Shown: one piece after another, positions 1 through 12,749 of the stretch
How the letters are laid out: each line of letters begins with the position of its first letter
Numbering within the stretch: the stretch's first letter is position 1
NCBI GenBank assembly: GCA_030549775.1
Contig: CM060175.1
Location: 70,275,245-70,339,244, forward strand
Length of the DNA: 64,000 nt
Source of the DNA: Tamarix chinensis
Taxonomy: Eukaryota > Streptophyta > Magnoliopsida > Caryophyllales > Tamaricaceae
Direction: 5' to 3'
The notes under the pieces: model-generated
Database searches by the model: none
Told to the model about the DNA's origin: nothing
Seen by the model: only the letters and a program-made list of their open reading frames with translations
Made by a program: the position numbers and the translations under genes

Positions 1-1150
1 TACACATGTCTTGAAAGTAACTGAGTAAAATCATTAAGCCTATGAGGTGTCATAAGAGTAGAAAATTCTGTTAGTTCATAGGATAAAAGAGCTCTTTTTA
101 GGTTAAACTCAAGAGAGTCATTTGAGATCTCAAAAGAAGGAGAAATTATTAAGATACACACCTTATGACTCCCTTATGTGGAAAAAGTTATAGATATAAT
201 GATACTCATAGGGTCTTTTAATCAGCTCAAATCCACTCATATCAGTGATGTAGGAGCATCCCAATCTTTCCAAACTAAGGATAGTCAACTTATTAATTTT
301 TCCTAAATTGAATACTTCAAAACTCTTCTCATTTGCATTAATAAATGACTAGATTATATAGTATCCATGAAAGCCATGTAAATTCCACCACCCCATGTAA
401 ACATGGCTCCATATAGTTGTTGTATGGCTTTCCCAAACTCCCACTACAAATGACTGAAATATGGCTTCAAATAATCAGCCATGCCACCACCTTTACCCAC
501 TCTTTACTCCACCCATTTCGGCCAAATCAAGACCTGCCTTGTTGAGCATAATTTTTTTAGGTATTAGGGGCGTTGGGAAGTTAATTATGGGAACTTGAAG
601 ACCCTCTAATATAGGCTAAATTTGAGGAGAATAAATCATCCTATTTGCTTGATTTTGAGTAGCCATCAATCAAGTGGGCTACCATATTTTAGTTACCTTC
701 TTTAGCTAAGCTTGTTTAAATTATGTTGTTTAAATTTCATAATGTGTAATCTATGTATCTTGAGCCTTATCATAGGTTGTATTTTCAACCCTCTAGTAAT
801 GGGTAGCTGTGGGATTCTTAACACACAGTCAACATTAGATAATTTAAGTTGATTAACCATAGCTAACTTTTGTAGCATCAAAATAAGGGTGAGGGTGTAC
901 TAATACTAACATGAATGGTTATAAATCTATTTCGAAAACTCTCCCATTTATTAAATGGAAGGTGAGATTGTAAGAAAGGCTGATTATTCTGGCTAAAAAA
1001 ATCTAGTTATGTTCAACACTCTCTAGTTTGTGTAGTGTTTTAATAGTATGCAAAATCTTGTGCCATTTATGCTAAGAGTTGTAACCTTATTTGGTTGATG
1101 AAAGTACTTGGGTTTGTAGGTTTCAAAGCCAAGTTTCAAGTTATGAATCA
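1..1150 (-). repeat. Non-coding stretch, possibly the 3' LTR of element M
   Basis: No gene is visible. The stretch lies just beyond the integrase end of minus-strand element M, where its 3' LTR would be expected. On the minus strand there is a TATA-like ctatataatc around 354-365. I found no TG/CA ends, polypurine tract or second copy inside the window, so the LTR reading is inference from position only. It could also be unrelated intergenic DNA. Confidence 0.3.
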
Positions 1151-1239
1151 TCATCATCTCCATTCTACCTTTTCAAAATTTTGTTGAAAGTTACCCTGAC
1201 TTTCAACACTAATGCTTAGCTTAATGCCATTTGTTTAGC

Positions 1240-2442
1240 ATCATGCACCAATAGGAATGTAAGGATTAATGTGATACATCACTTCAAATGGATAAGAATG
1301 AGTTGTAATTGAAGGAATTTGATTATAGGAAAACTCACCATGAGCTAGTCTAATATACCAATCCTTAGTATTAGTACTTTTATTTATCAAACCTCTTAAA
1401 AATGTGCTAAGATTTTGTTTGTAACCTTCATTTAACCCTTGGTTTGTGGATGGTGTAAATTAATAAATAACAACTTAGTTCCCATATATGCCATATATTC
1501 TTCCAAAAGTAACTTAGAAATTTTAAATATTTGCCTAAAATAGTGTCTTTAGGATTACCATGAAGTCACACATCTTTAAAGTATAAATCAACAACATCCA
1601 TAACATCATCAGCTTTATGACATTATATAAATGAGTCATTTTAGAAAATCTATCTACCACAACCATAATAGAATTTATACCTCATTTTTTTCTAGGAAAC
1701 TCTAAGATAAATTCTATACTAACTCCTTCTTATGGTTGTTTAGACATAGGAAATAGTGTATATAAACCTTTGTGAAAAGAGCTTTTACTTTTTTGACACA
1801 TAACGCATTGGTCTACTGTAGTTTGCACACCCTTAATCATGTGTGACCAATAGAAAATATCTTTCAACATTTCTAATGTTGTGTGGGTACCAAAATTTCT
1901 AAATATAAATCCTTCATGTACCTCTTTAATAAGTAAGTATCTAATACTTGACCTAGGTATAAAAAGTTCATTTGGTTTGAATAAAAATTCATCTTGTAAT
2001 GTATAATTACCTTGATATCCATCTTTTACATGCATGATACTCTTCCACAATATCTTCATCATTAGGATATAATTCCTTTAACATTTCAAAGCCTAAAAAT
2101 TTGGCATCTAACATGACAAGCAATTTAGACCTTCTAGAAATAGCATAAACCACTAAATTTTCCTTTCCATCAAAGTTTTTGATAGAGAACACAAAATATT
2201 TGAAGAAGTTTATTTAATTTGTATGTCTATTACTAACTTTATTTTAACCATGTAAGTATTTTAAGATCTCAGAATAAAAAATTTAATAGAAAGGGCTTAG
2301 GCCTCAAATAATGACTCCATGTCTCTAAGCTATGTACGGTGGAAAATAGTTCCTTGTAATATGTGGTATGCTTAGTTTACGGCCATTCATTTTTTCACTA
2401 AATAATGTGATAGGATTTTTTTTCTTGTGAGAGAAATCCCCA
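1240..2442 (-). pseudogene. Ty3/Gypsy pol fragment: rest of RNase H plus integrase (element M)
   Basis: Minus-strand relic of a Ty3/Gypsy polyprotein. RNase H copies the genome during reverse transcription and integrase inserts it. Reading down from 2442, the RNase H motif NPITLFSEKMNG is followed by the family hallmark DGKENLVVYAISRR (usual form GKENVVADALSRR). An HHCC-like zinc region follows (HEGFIFRNFGTH, then CVMCQKSK), then the integrase core with VVVDRFSKMTH near 1640-1670 and a degenerate HPQT region near 1440. Several stops and frameshifts break it. The first catalytic Asp is replaced (SIEF for the usual SMDF) and the third catalytic Glu is no longer readable. Past 1240 the frame is lost and no chromodomain was found. 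The remainder of the same pol probably lies at 34996-36202. Confidence 0.85.
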
Positions 2443-3253
2443 TTTCAACTTCATATGTTAAACAATGTAAAAAATTTTCTTTCCCTTTTCTTGATGATTA
2501 CAAATGTATTTTGATAACTAATGTGTTTGCTTAACTATGCATGAAATATGATTGATAAACAAATTGACCAAATCAAACTTATCTGAATAATTTCAAAAGT
2601 AGAAATTCAAAAGAGAAATAAAGTTTTAAAGAAAAAGGGAAGATTGTATGAAGATTATCAAGGCTTAAGGTTTAAAGATTATATTTCTAAGTTTAGGTTT
2701 GCTTGTGAAGAGTTTAGTTGAGAAATATCACAATTTGATCAAAACTCTTTAAATACTTTTTTAAAACACTTGACTTGAATTCATTTGATATAAATTCTTG
2801 GTTTATCTTAATTTCTAAATCCTTCTAAAGTGTTTTAAAATTTATTTGATTCCAGTTAGAAATAATTTATTAGTCCTAATACTAATTGATTGGTTTGTTT
2901 TAAATCTATGGTATTAAAATGAGTAAACTCAGATGGATGGCTGTCACAACAAACTAATCAACTAGTTTTGGTAAATTGGATAATTGGTTTGGAAACCGAT
3001 TAACTCATTTAACTAAATGAATCCATGGGTTTCACTCATGTAGAAACCCATTTATATATTTTTTTAAATCATCAAATTGTTTCATTAAATCAATTGATTG
3101 GTTTGGCCAACCAACCATGGGCTTTTCTTATGTAGAAACTCATTTTTCTCCATTTAAACTCATCGATTGATTTTGTCAAATTGATCCAATAGTTAGGAAA
3201 TGGTTACCTTGTTTGAGTAAACTAATTGATTAGTTTGAAGCACACATGGACAC
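2443..3253 (+). mobile_element. Left part of a Copia Maximus/SIRE-like LTR
   Basis: Begins after CCCCA (2438-2442), which pairs with CCCCT at 34996-35000 as a probable TSD. It contains ttgatgattacaaatg at 2491, a phrase typical near the start of SIRE-type LTRs. From 2870 it carries many variants of a(a/c)tgattggtttg, which recur in the right part (34185-34995). The TG start is not preserved. J1 interrupts it at 3254. The family assignment rests on remembered LTR style, not on coding sequence. Confidence 0.5.
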
Positions 3254-3516
3254 TGTAACACCCCACTTCTTTACTTTAGAAAAATGTCATTCAAAACATT
3301 ACAAAAGTGGAAAAATACCAAACACACCTAGAAAAAATGGGGTGCTACTACCACACATAACATAGGATCGATATCTACTGCTTGTTCCATGTTGAATATA
3401 AGGCTAAGAAACCAAACAAACCAATATAAAAGTAGAGTGCACAAGAAATATGATATATAAGTACCAAAATAAAGCGTTTGTAAACTAAAACATCAATGAG
3501 TCCCCAAAATATTCAC

Positions 3517-3548
<32 letters not shown>

Positions 3549-5675
3549 GGAACCAAAAGTATATAAGGTACAATAGGCATAAACTAACGATAGGATATAT
3601 CACCAAACCCTTCTCCATCAAGGAATGAAAAATAGTCTCTAGATATCCACGCTCTTAAGCCTTCAAGGAAAAATTGAGGTTGGCCCATTATTGCCTATCC
3701 TCAAAAACACTCACACAGTCTTCTACTAGTGGGATTGAGCAAGTGACCGAAAAAATGGGTACATCAGTACACTACTTATTGAGTAAGCCAAGTTACCTCC
3801 TTAACATAAGTCACATGCATATAAGTGCACATGCAACAATAAAGATTTATTGAACATAGTAGCATACTTACACATGATACTTTGATGTACATGTAATATC
3901 ATAGTCATGTAATGCATGAGGATTTCATGCCATGTAAGTACTTTGATAATTCATGGCTCATCATGCATAGAAATTAAACATAGATATTACGGATAGAAAC
4001 ATATAATTAACTACAAGTTGTTATCATACTAAGCTCTTCTATTATTCACCTACAAAAGTATTCCATTAGGTCCACTTTCAAGTTTACATGATCTATTATA
4101 TTAACTATTAACAAGCTATTATTCCCTTTTCCTTTATCCATATCTTTATTCTTATTCTTATTGAGTGATGGAATATTTACTACCCCATGGTCTCACATAC
4201 CTTGGAATCCTATCCAAACGTGAGGATATAAAGTCCGACCAAAGCCAAGTAACTACCAATGGACATAAAGTTTGACTAAAACTAAGTAACTAGAAATGGA
4301 CATAAAGTTTGGCCAAAGAAAAAAACAACCTTAGAGTCTAAATTATGTAGTATCAATAACCCCTAGTATCATTAGTTTTTAGAGTAGGTAAGGTGTCGGG
4401 ATCTACTAGGATCCTGCTCGAGGCACTAGTTAACACTCAAAGGCAGACAAACCCTTGGTAGTTAATTAAGGATTAGGTAACCTATACCCATGCACAACTC
4501 GATCATCTTCCACTTTAAGTGATTAGTGTATTATTTTCCAAAGTTTTATTATCCTGTAAGAATCACATAACATCCAAGTGCACATCCACATAATTGTTCC
4601 TTCTTAACCATTATTATCATCGAGATTTCCATTACAACTTAACCAAAATTAAATTAACCCATCAAGATAATCCATTCAAGCAAAGAATCTAGATTACATC
4701 GTCCCTTATTAAAATCAAATCATACTCACTATAGTTTTTCCTTTAAGACATTCTAAAGCATTTACTGAGAATATTAAGAATTATGAATCGTTTAATCCAT
4801 CTAATAACATAGTTAATTCATGTCAATATGTGTGTTCTCATCATTAAAGAATCATATTATAGCATTGTGCATAGTCTTAAAGCATATCAATTTCAAAAGA
4901 ATAAAAAAAAACTTTAACCGAACCAGTCAAAAAAATTTAGGCTAACCAGATGATCAGTTTGGCCTAGCCAAACACTATAGTTTCCTCAAACCAGTCAATC
5001 AGTATGGTCAAACTAGCAGATTGTTCCATAACCTATTTATCGGTTCTGACAAACAAATCGATGGGTTTAAGCAAAATGAAACTAATATCACCATATACAC
5101 ACATTTTAATATGATTCCAAATCTACAATCTTACCACATCCAAATTTTAACATTGTCATAGCATATGATCAATATTTAGCATACTAATAAACTGAATCAT
5201 GTTTCATTTTCAAGCAATCAGCCTTATTTCTCACAAATCAAGTCCCTTTTCTTAAAAATCTTAGATAAAATCCAACATGCATCATTAAAAATGCCAAACT
5301 CTCATACCAACATCTAAATATTAATATTTTACAAAAAGATACCATATTTATGCCACGTTTTAAAGGTAAGAATAACTTACTTGAAGCTTAGCAAAATATT
5401 TCACCAAAGAGGAAAACTCTTAAGGTGAAAGATTTCAACTTCCAAAACCTTTAAAAAAGTTTAAAACTAAAATAATCAAATAACATTTTCAAATCAAGAA
5501 ACTTGAATTAGGAAAGAAAATGAACTTGCCACCTCTAGAAGAAAATAGGGAAATCAAACTTAAATTTTATTAAAAAATAGAATTCTCCCCTTTATAAATC
5601 TCAAAAAATATGAAGTAGTACAATGATAACCCCTTAAAAGAGGCTACTTCCCCGAAGCCTACTAACAAAAATCCA
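3254..5675 (-). mobile_element. Solo LTR J1 (TSD GACAC)
   Basis: A 2422-bp non-coding unit starting tgtaacacccc and ending atcca, flanked by gacac at 3249-3253 and 5676-5680. It is alignable to J2 (30711-34180), the 5' LTR of element K, through most of its length: both have aaggctaagaaaccaaac or a close variant, matching blocks around 3750-3800 and 31200-31250, and a shared ttataaatctcaaaaaat near the other end. Compared with J2 it lacks roughly 0.9 kb just before that end. On the minus strand a TATA-like tttataaagggg lies about 80 bp inside the LTR. No open frame of interest is present. A link to K as its second LTR is discussed in the findings. Confidence 0.7.
3516..3549. repeat. (GA)n microsatellite inside J1
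   Basis: An almost pure run of AG/GA dinucleotides. A shorter GA run lies at the equivalent place in J2 (about 30978-30998), so the microsatellite predates the divergence of the two LTR copies. Confidence 0.9.
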
Positions 5676-6009
5676 GACACATCATGTAATACTTAACAAA
5701 TCACACATCAGAATGAATGAACAAAAGGTCTAGAATTGAATAAGTAATCCTCATTTGGGATAATTAAATTAATTATTTTTAATTTAGTTATTTTTTGGAC
5801 TTATGATTTTTGAAAATAGATATGATTATTTAATAAATAAAAAAAAATATTTTTCTATTTTATAATACTTGTTTTATTTAAATAATTTTCCAAACCCATA
5901 TTTTACTAAAAATATCCTTTTAAATTAATATCTTAAATTTTAAATAAATTAGTTTATTAAAATAATTTATTCATCTAAATAATTAAATACCCTAATTCCA
6001 AAAAATATT

Positions 6010-7260
6010 TTATTTTTATTTTTCCCTTTTCCTTTTCCTTTTTCCTTTTTTCTGTCTTCTTTTTCTTCCTTTCTCTTTTTCCTTCTTTTCTCCCTTTCCT
6101 TGGGCACCCGACCTACTTCTTCTTTCCCTCTCGCTGAGTTATTGGCCCTCTCTCCCTTCCTCTGCTATTAGCCCATGCCTCCCTTCTTCTTCTTTTTTCT
6201 TTCCTTTTCCCCTCGGTTGGGCCAGCCCAACCCTCTTATCTTCCTTTCCTTCCTCCTCATGTATGTGGGTCAGCCTACCCTTCTTTTCTCCCCAACTGAC
6301 TGGCCTTCCCCATTCTTCTTCTTCTTATTGTTCTTCCTTCGCCTTGCACATTGAGCCATGCCTACACCTACTACCCTCTATAACTTCTCCCCTCTACACC
6401 TGCACAACCCTAGCCTGCCCTCTCCCTCTCTCTCCCCCATCCCTTTCTTTTCCATTTTGGCCCAAAATACCCCCTACATAGCCCCTCTTGTGTGCCCCCT
6501 CCTTCCTCTTTTCTTGCTTCCTACTCCCCACCACCCTACACCCCAACTTGTAACCCTCCCCCGTGTAACCACCTACATTGCACAAGCCTTGACTGCCCTT
6601 CTCTCCCTCTTATTTTTCTCCTTCTCATTAACCCATTTCCTTTCCTCGAGCTCCCTCATTTCCCCTATAGAACCTCTCTCTCTTTTTTAATTCTTTCCTT
6701 CTCCTCTCATCTCCCCTATTTTTGCTTTGCCACCCTCAACCACTACCTCTGCCGCTAAACCAACCACCAAAGCAACCCCCGGAATTCCCCTACTTCCTCC
6801 CTACACCACCCAACAATCACCACTTGCCCCTCTAGCCACCTTTTTCTTCCCTTTTATTTTCTTCTCCCTCTTGGCCCTCCTCCATGCATTCCACCTTGAG
6901 TTGCCTATTCCCCCTCTTCCACTACCGTTGAAGCTGCCCCTTGACCACCTGACACCTCCCCTACCACCTCCCTACCTCACCTTGCTCGAAATTCCCCCTT
7001 ACCACCCTCCCTTCTCCTATTCTTTTCCCTTCCTTCTTCTTATTCTTTTTTCTCCCTTCCTTGCACCCATTTTCTAGCCCTTGCCACTACCCTGATCCAT
7101 TGATCTTGGACCCCCAACTACCACCTACACTCTACCACCCTCCTTGCACCCAACCACCTCCCTCACTCCTCTCCACAAACCCTTAACCAGTGCCCTCAAT
7201 CCTTCACCTAAACCAACCATTCCCCCTTCTTCCAACTTCCTTCTCCACTCATAACTCCCC
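6010..7260. repeat. Pyrimidine-rich tract of LTR A
   Basis: About 1.25 kb in which one strand is overwhelmingly C and T, with ttcctt, cccttcc and accacc words. It produces several overlapping open frames rich in Pro, Leu and Ser that are compositional artefacts. Every giant LTR in the window has the same tract at the same relative place. Confidence 0.9.
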
Positions 7261-7289
7261 CTATTTCTGTGCATCTAGCTCACATTTCC

Positions 7290-7312
7290 ATGCAGCATGA
7301 GACATGCTGCAT
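7290..7312. promoter_or_regulatory. Perfect 10-bp hairpin after the pyrimidine tract (LTR A)
   Basis: Stem ATGCAGCATG at 7290-7299, loop AGA, and the exact complement at 7303-7312. A related palindrome sits at the same relative position in B (26502-26518). Its role is unknown; it marks the junction of tract and body. Confidence 0.7.
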
Positions 7313-7799
7313 ATTTTGAATTGCTTAGCTAACTTTTAGGGTATAAATATAGTTAGCATTAATTTGTATTTAATAAGATTTTTGATAAAAATGTATTATT
7401 TTAATTTTCTATTACTAATATACTATTTTTTATATTATTTCTAGGTATACATTTTACTAATCAAAGCTCAAACTTTTAATTGGAGTTACCGATAAAGTTT
7501 AATTATTGCTAGAATTAAGGTAACTATTATACCCTACTAAAATGGGTGGATATATGTATTCTAGCACATTAGGGTTTTGAATATGTTTATATGTATAATA
7601 TATGGTGTTAAGTATATTATGATTTGTAGCATATGTTGGTAGTTGAATGAAAAGCATGTTATATTATGAAATGTGTCATGTATAGAAATGATGGTTAAGA
7701 ATAGATCCTTGCTGTTAATGTGGATATTAGATACATATACTTGTTATGTTAAGTTAATATGGCCATTTGTAGTAGGGATAATATGAATAAAAGCCCTAG

Positions 7800-8720
7800 G
7801 GGCATTTAGTAATTTTACTTTTACAAAGGGTGTGGCCTAAATAAGTGCGTATAATAGGTGATGATGGAAATTAATAGTGAATAATAATGGTTGGTGGTGT
7901 TAGATAATGTATGTGGAGCATGGGTAATAAGATTTTATGTGTTAGGGGTATGTTAGTAACTTTAGCATAAAAAGGGTAAATTGGTAAGTTTATGAATAAA
8001 AAAAGTAATATGATAACTTAGTAAGTAAGAAGGTTGTTTTGGTAAATTAGCATAAGAAAGGAGTAATTTGGTAAATTAATAAGTAAGAAGGACATTTTGG
8101 TAATTTTGGCATGAGAAGGGGCAACTTGGTAATTTAATGTGTAAGAACGGTAACTTAGGAATTTAATGAAGAAAAAGGGCATTTTGGTAATTTAATAAGT
8201 AATAAGGGTATTTTGATAATTTTAGCATGAGAAGGGGTAACTTGGTAATGTAATGAATAATAAGGGTAATATGGTAAATTAATAAGTAAGAAGGGTAGTT
8301 TGGTAATTTTGGCATAAAAAGGGGTAACTTGAAAATTTTATGAATACAAGGGGTAATATGGTAATTTAGTTAGTAAGAGGGGGTATTTTGGTAATTTGGC
8401 ATGAAAAAGGGTAATTTGGTAATTTAACAAACCTGAAGGGTAATTTGGTAATTTTAATAGGTATGAAGGGCAATTTGGTAATTTAACAAACCTAAAGGAT
8501 AATTTGGTAATTTTAACAAGTATGAGAGGCATTTTGGTAATTATATAGGTATGAAGGGTAAATTGGTAATTTTATAGGTATAAAGGGCATTTTGGATAAT
8601 TATATAAGTATGAAGGGTAATTTGGGAATTTGGCAAGTAAAAGGGTACTTTAATAAATAGGCAAGCAAGAGGGGTAATTTAGTAAGTCAATAAGTAAGGA
8701 AGGGTAAATCAGAAATTGGT
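7800..8720. repeat. Minisatellite of GGTAATTT-type units in LTR A
   Basis: Tandem degenerate units of roughly 35 bp built on agggtaatttggtaattta alternating with gcattttggtaatttt. On the minus strand the unit reads through without stops, giving a false 64-residue frame at 8338-8532 with a KLPN-like periodicity. Confidence 0.85.
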
Positions 8721-8843
8721 ATATAACATGACAGTAGATTTAATAAGCCTCCATAATAAAACATAAGGGATACTAAGTGATAGAATAAGGATTTATGGCC
8801 TTGTATCACTTGTTTAGGTATAACCATATATATTATAACCATG

Positions 8844-11286
8844 TGTAGACTATAGGAAGTTGAACTCTATGACTATGAAATATCATTTTCCTTTACCATT
8901 TATGGACCAAATGTTAGAACGGCTAGCAGTCCATGCTTATTATTGTTTTCTTGATGGTTATGCTAGATATGTGCAGGTTTCCATAGCTCTAGGAGATCAA
9001 GAGAATACCAGATTTACATGTACTTATGGTACGTTTGCATATCGATGCATGAAATTTAGACTATGTAATGCCTTGGCTACATTCTAAAGGTGTATGGTAA
9101 GCATATTTTCTGAATATTTGGAGAAAATTATCGCGGTATTTATGAATGAATTTAGTATTCATGGGGATACTTTTGAAGAATGCCTAGGTAATTTAACTCT
9201 TATCTTGAAAAGATATCTTGAAACAAATCTTATGCTAAACTTTGAAAAATGCCATTTTATGGTTCAACATGGAATAGTTTTGGGAAATGTCATTTTGGCT
9301 AAAGGAATTGAAGTAGATAAGGCAAAAATCAATCTTATAGCTTCATTACCTTATCCATTAATTGTTAAAGATGCGCGTTCATTTTTGGGTCATGCTGGAT
9401 TTTATCATCGATTTATTAAGGATTTTTCTAAAATCACCCAACCATTAAGTAAGCTTCTTCAAAAAGAAACAAAGTTTCCATTGGATGATGTATGCAATAA
9501 AGCATTTGAACACTTGAAGGACAAATTGATCAGTGCACTTCGACCACCCGATTGGAATTTTCCCTTTGAATTAATGTGTGATGCATCTAACTTTGTTGTT
9601 GGTGCAGTGTTAGGTCAAAGGATTGGGAAAGACCCACATGTGATATACTATGCCTCATGAAATTTGAATGAAGCTCAGCTTAATTACACAACTACTGAGA
9701 AGGAGCTTCTCACCATTGTCTTTGCTTTGGATAAATTTCATTCTTATCTATTAGGAACTGAGATAATTGTTTATTTTGACCATGAAGCTTTGAAATATCT
9801 GCTGGCAAAGAAGGAAGCAAAAATCAGGTTAATTAGATGGATACTTCTACTCTAAGAATTCAATATACATATCAAATATAAGAAAGGATTAGAAAATGGA
9901 GTAGCAGATCATCTAAGTCAGTTGATCAAGGAGGTTGAAGTTGAGATACCTATCAATGAAGCATTTCCGGACGAAAAACTTCATGCCACTGTAAATGAGA
10001 TACCATGGTATGCTAACATTGTAAATTTTTTGGTGACAAGGTATTTCCTTCACACTTTACTAAATCATAGAAAGAAAGGATGAAGAGTCAGGCAAAATAT
10101 TTCGTATGGGATGATCCATATATGTGGAAACAATGTGCTAACCAAATCATTAGAAGGTGTATTCCTGATAGTAAAATTCTTTCTATCTTAACATTTTGTC
10201 ATAGTTATGCTTCTGGGGGTCATTTAATAGCTTATAAAATTTTAGAAAGTGGATTTTTCTTTCCTGCATTGTTTAAGGATTCTTATGAGCTTTGTAAAAC
10301 ATATGAAAATTGTCAAAAGATTGGAGGACTAGGTCCTAAAAATGAAATGCCACAAACTCCTATGATTGCTTGTGAAGTTTTTGATGTTTAGGGTATGGAT
10401 TTCATGGTTCCTTTTCCATCATCTTTTGGTTTCAATTATATTCTTGTTGCTGTTGATTATGTGTCAAAAAGGGTGGAGGCAAAGGCCACCTATACTAAAG
10501 AAGCTAAAGTTGTTGCAGAATTTCTTTGGACTAACATTTTTGTAAGGTGTGGCTTGTCAAAAGCTATAACAGATGACAAATGTTCACACTTCTGCAACAT
10601 AATAGTAGAAGCATTGTTAAAAAATATCATATGACACATCGAATCTCTACAACGTATCATCCACAAACTAATGGTCAAGCTGAAATATCCAATCAAGCAA
10701 TCAAATCAATTCTGGAAAAGATGGTGAAACCAACAAGAAGGATTGGAGTTTACACCTCAATGATGCTCTTTGGGCTTATCGCATAGATTTTAAAACCCCA
10801 ACAGGTATGTCACCATATCGTTTGGTCTATGGTAAGCCTTGTCATCTTTCGGTTGAATTGCAGTATAAAGCTTTTTGGGCCGTAAAGAAATGTAACATGG
10901 AGTTAAATGAAATTGGAAGGCATAGAAAAATAGAATTACAAGAACTTGAAGAAATAAGAAATGATGCTAATGAAACTACATTGAGATATAAAGATCAAAC
11001 TAAGGCATTTCATGATAAGTTCACTCTTAGAAAGAGTTTCAAAATTGGCCAAAATTTTTTATTATACCATTCTCACTTGAAGCTATTTCTAGGGAAATTA
11101 AGGTCGAGATGGATTGGCCCATTTATTGCAACGAATGTGTTTTCTCATGGTGCAGTAGAGATTAAGAGTGAGAAAGCAAGAAAAATGTGGAACGTGAATG
11201 GACACTGTCTCAAACCTTTTTACGAAAGACACTATGTGCAAAACTTGGAAGTGGTAGATCTTACCATTCAAAGTTATGAAGGTTAA
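8844..11286 (+). pseudogene. Athila-like pol relic: RT, RNase H, integrase
   Basis: Degenerate polyprotein of an Athila-lineage Ty3/Gypsy element. RT starts in its CVDYRKLN motif at about 8845, then HFPLPF and FLDGYA. The YxDD box is FMNEF near 9140, so the catalytic Asp pair is gone. RNase H is recognisable (MCDASNFVVGAVLGQR, LNYTTTEKELL, VADHLSQL). Integrase follows with an HHCC-like region near 10195-10320 in which one Cys is Tyr (YENC), the catalytic-core region at 10390-10700 ([22 protein letters not shown]), and the C-terminal VNGHCLKPFYE typical of this lineage. In-frame stops at 9085-9090, 9657-9660 and 9853-9855, a stop at 10389-10391, and frameshifts near 10080, 10600 and 10740 kill it. 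Two stops fall where the family has Gln, which suggests CAA to TAA change. Protease, gag and the 5' LTR are missing on the left, where LTR A abuts. Confidence 0.9.
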
Positions 11287-12241
11287 AAGAATGGAATTTT
11301 ATCACTTGGGAAACACCCAAGTGTTGTACATAAGTTTTCCTTATCTCATATTATGCTTCTTTAATATTCTTTTCCTTCTTTTATATGTGATTATCATGTA
11401 GGGTGTAGTAATGTATCTTTACCATGTTTATGTGTGTGTACAAGTGTATATTATGTACATTTTTACTTCTTTATCAAAAAAACACGGGGCATCGTATTAC
11501 CAAAACACGCACCGTGTTTTTCCGTCAGAAGAAAAAAGAAAAGGCAGAAAAATTCAATAATAACACGGGGGGCCCATGTTTATTTAACACGGCCCATATT
11601 TTTATATCAAGGACATTTGCAGAGATTCGAGAAGCATTCCAAAAGAACACGGGGGTCTGTATTTCCCAAATACATACTATGTTTATCTATTAGTCATTTT
11701 TTTCCCAAATTCCCGAGGCTTTCCAAAGTAACATAGGGGGTCTGTGTTTCCCAAACACGAACCATATTTTTCTATCAAGAATTTTTCTTGTGTACCAGAG
11801 AGTTGAAAAATAAACATGGGGTACCATATTTTTGAAACATGGTCCGTGTTTCTTAAAAAACTACCTATTTCTGCCCGTGTTTTCAAATCCTCAAAACACG
11901 ACCCCTTTTCCTCCTTCGACGCTGTCTCTGACCTAAGATAAACTACCATCTCTCCCCTCTCAAATCCTCCAGTTTCTTGTAAACTCTTTCATTTCCATAC
12001 ATTATCACTCTCATTCATCATCCCTACCATTCCTCCATCCATAGGTTGGTCTCTCACAATCTTTCTATTGCTCCTATTCCTGAAACGTCAAAAAAACATT
12101 ATCTTCAAACCCTAAATTCAATTCTTGCTACAATCGTCTAGATTTAAGCAAATTACCTTAGGGCTTTTACTTAATTCAACTTTCCTGAGCAATATCAATC
12201 TTCATTCTACAATTTCATTCATAAATATTCACAATCCTAAG
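11287..12241 (+). repeat. Athila spacer after pol with CCGTGTTT-type degenerate repeats
   Basis: Non-coding. Between about 11480 and 11900 the words aacacggggg, cccaaacacg, ccgtgttt and catgttt recur every 30-80 bp with spacers of tttcc and tatcaaga. Similar words occur in the 3' LTR of the same element (15838-15970). The open frames here (such as 11424-11736) are chance products of the repeats. From 11945 to 12241 the sequence is C/T-rich without a recognisable motif. Confidence 0.6.
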
Positions 12242-12749
12242 GTATGTGCCCTATTTCACCAAATTTGCCAAACTTGTTTGATTCTACCCTTGTTGTTACA
12301 ATTATGAAGAATACCTATTTGTGCAAAGACAAATTTGTAACATAACACTTACATTTGTTTGTTGAATTTGTTGCCACACTTACAATTTATATCAATGTTG
12401 ATTCACTACAAGTTTAGGGCACATATTATGCAAATTTTCAAAGTTGCAATTTTATTACAAATATAAATACATTCTTGGTAAATTAGGGGTATATGCTGAA
12501 TTCATTCTTGTAAGATGAAATTATTTATCCCTGCAAATGTGAATGTGGATATGCTTAAGAATAATGTATCTCAATGCCAATAATTTCATGGTAAAGAATT
12601 TACTGAATTGAATGCCATGTATCACCATATTTGTTACATCAAATTTATATTTGACAATTTTGTTCCTGTGATACATTAGAAATGAAGAACAAACAACATT
12701 TTATTCCCTTCTAACCCACTATCCTTACTAATGTCTGTGTGTTTTGTAG
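12242..12749 (+). other. Putative intron ahead of the ATHILA ORF
   Basis: A donor-like aag/gtatgt at 12241/12242 and an acceptor-like gttttgtag ending at 12749 frame a 508-bp AT- and T-rich stretch. The ATG of the downstream frame (atggcaccc) begins at 12750, directly after the AG. This fits a spliced subgenomic message for the downstream gene, as retroviruses use for env. It is inferred from splice-site sequence alone. Confidence 0.4.

Larger units (their letters stand above)
5685..8840 (+). mobile_element. Giant LTR A, truncated at its right end by the Athila-like element
   Basis: Non-coding copy of the same subfamily as B. The start may be tgtaatac at 5685, but clear similarity to B begins around 5735 (catttgggataa). 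It has, in order, an AT-rich head, a pyrimidine-only tract (6010-7260), a hairpin (7290-7312), a segment shared with B (7440-7590, including agcacattagggttttgaata), and a minisatellite (7800-8720). It stops near 8840, where RT codons begin. The missing 3' part may be H (17089-17987 and 22826-23020), which would make A and H one LTR split by the Athila-like element with a deletion; that is inference. Confidence 0.65.
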
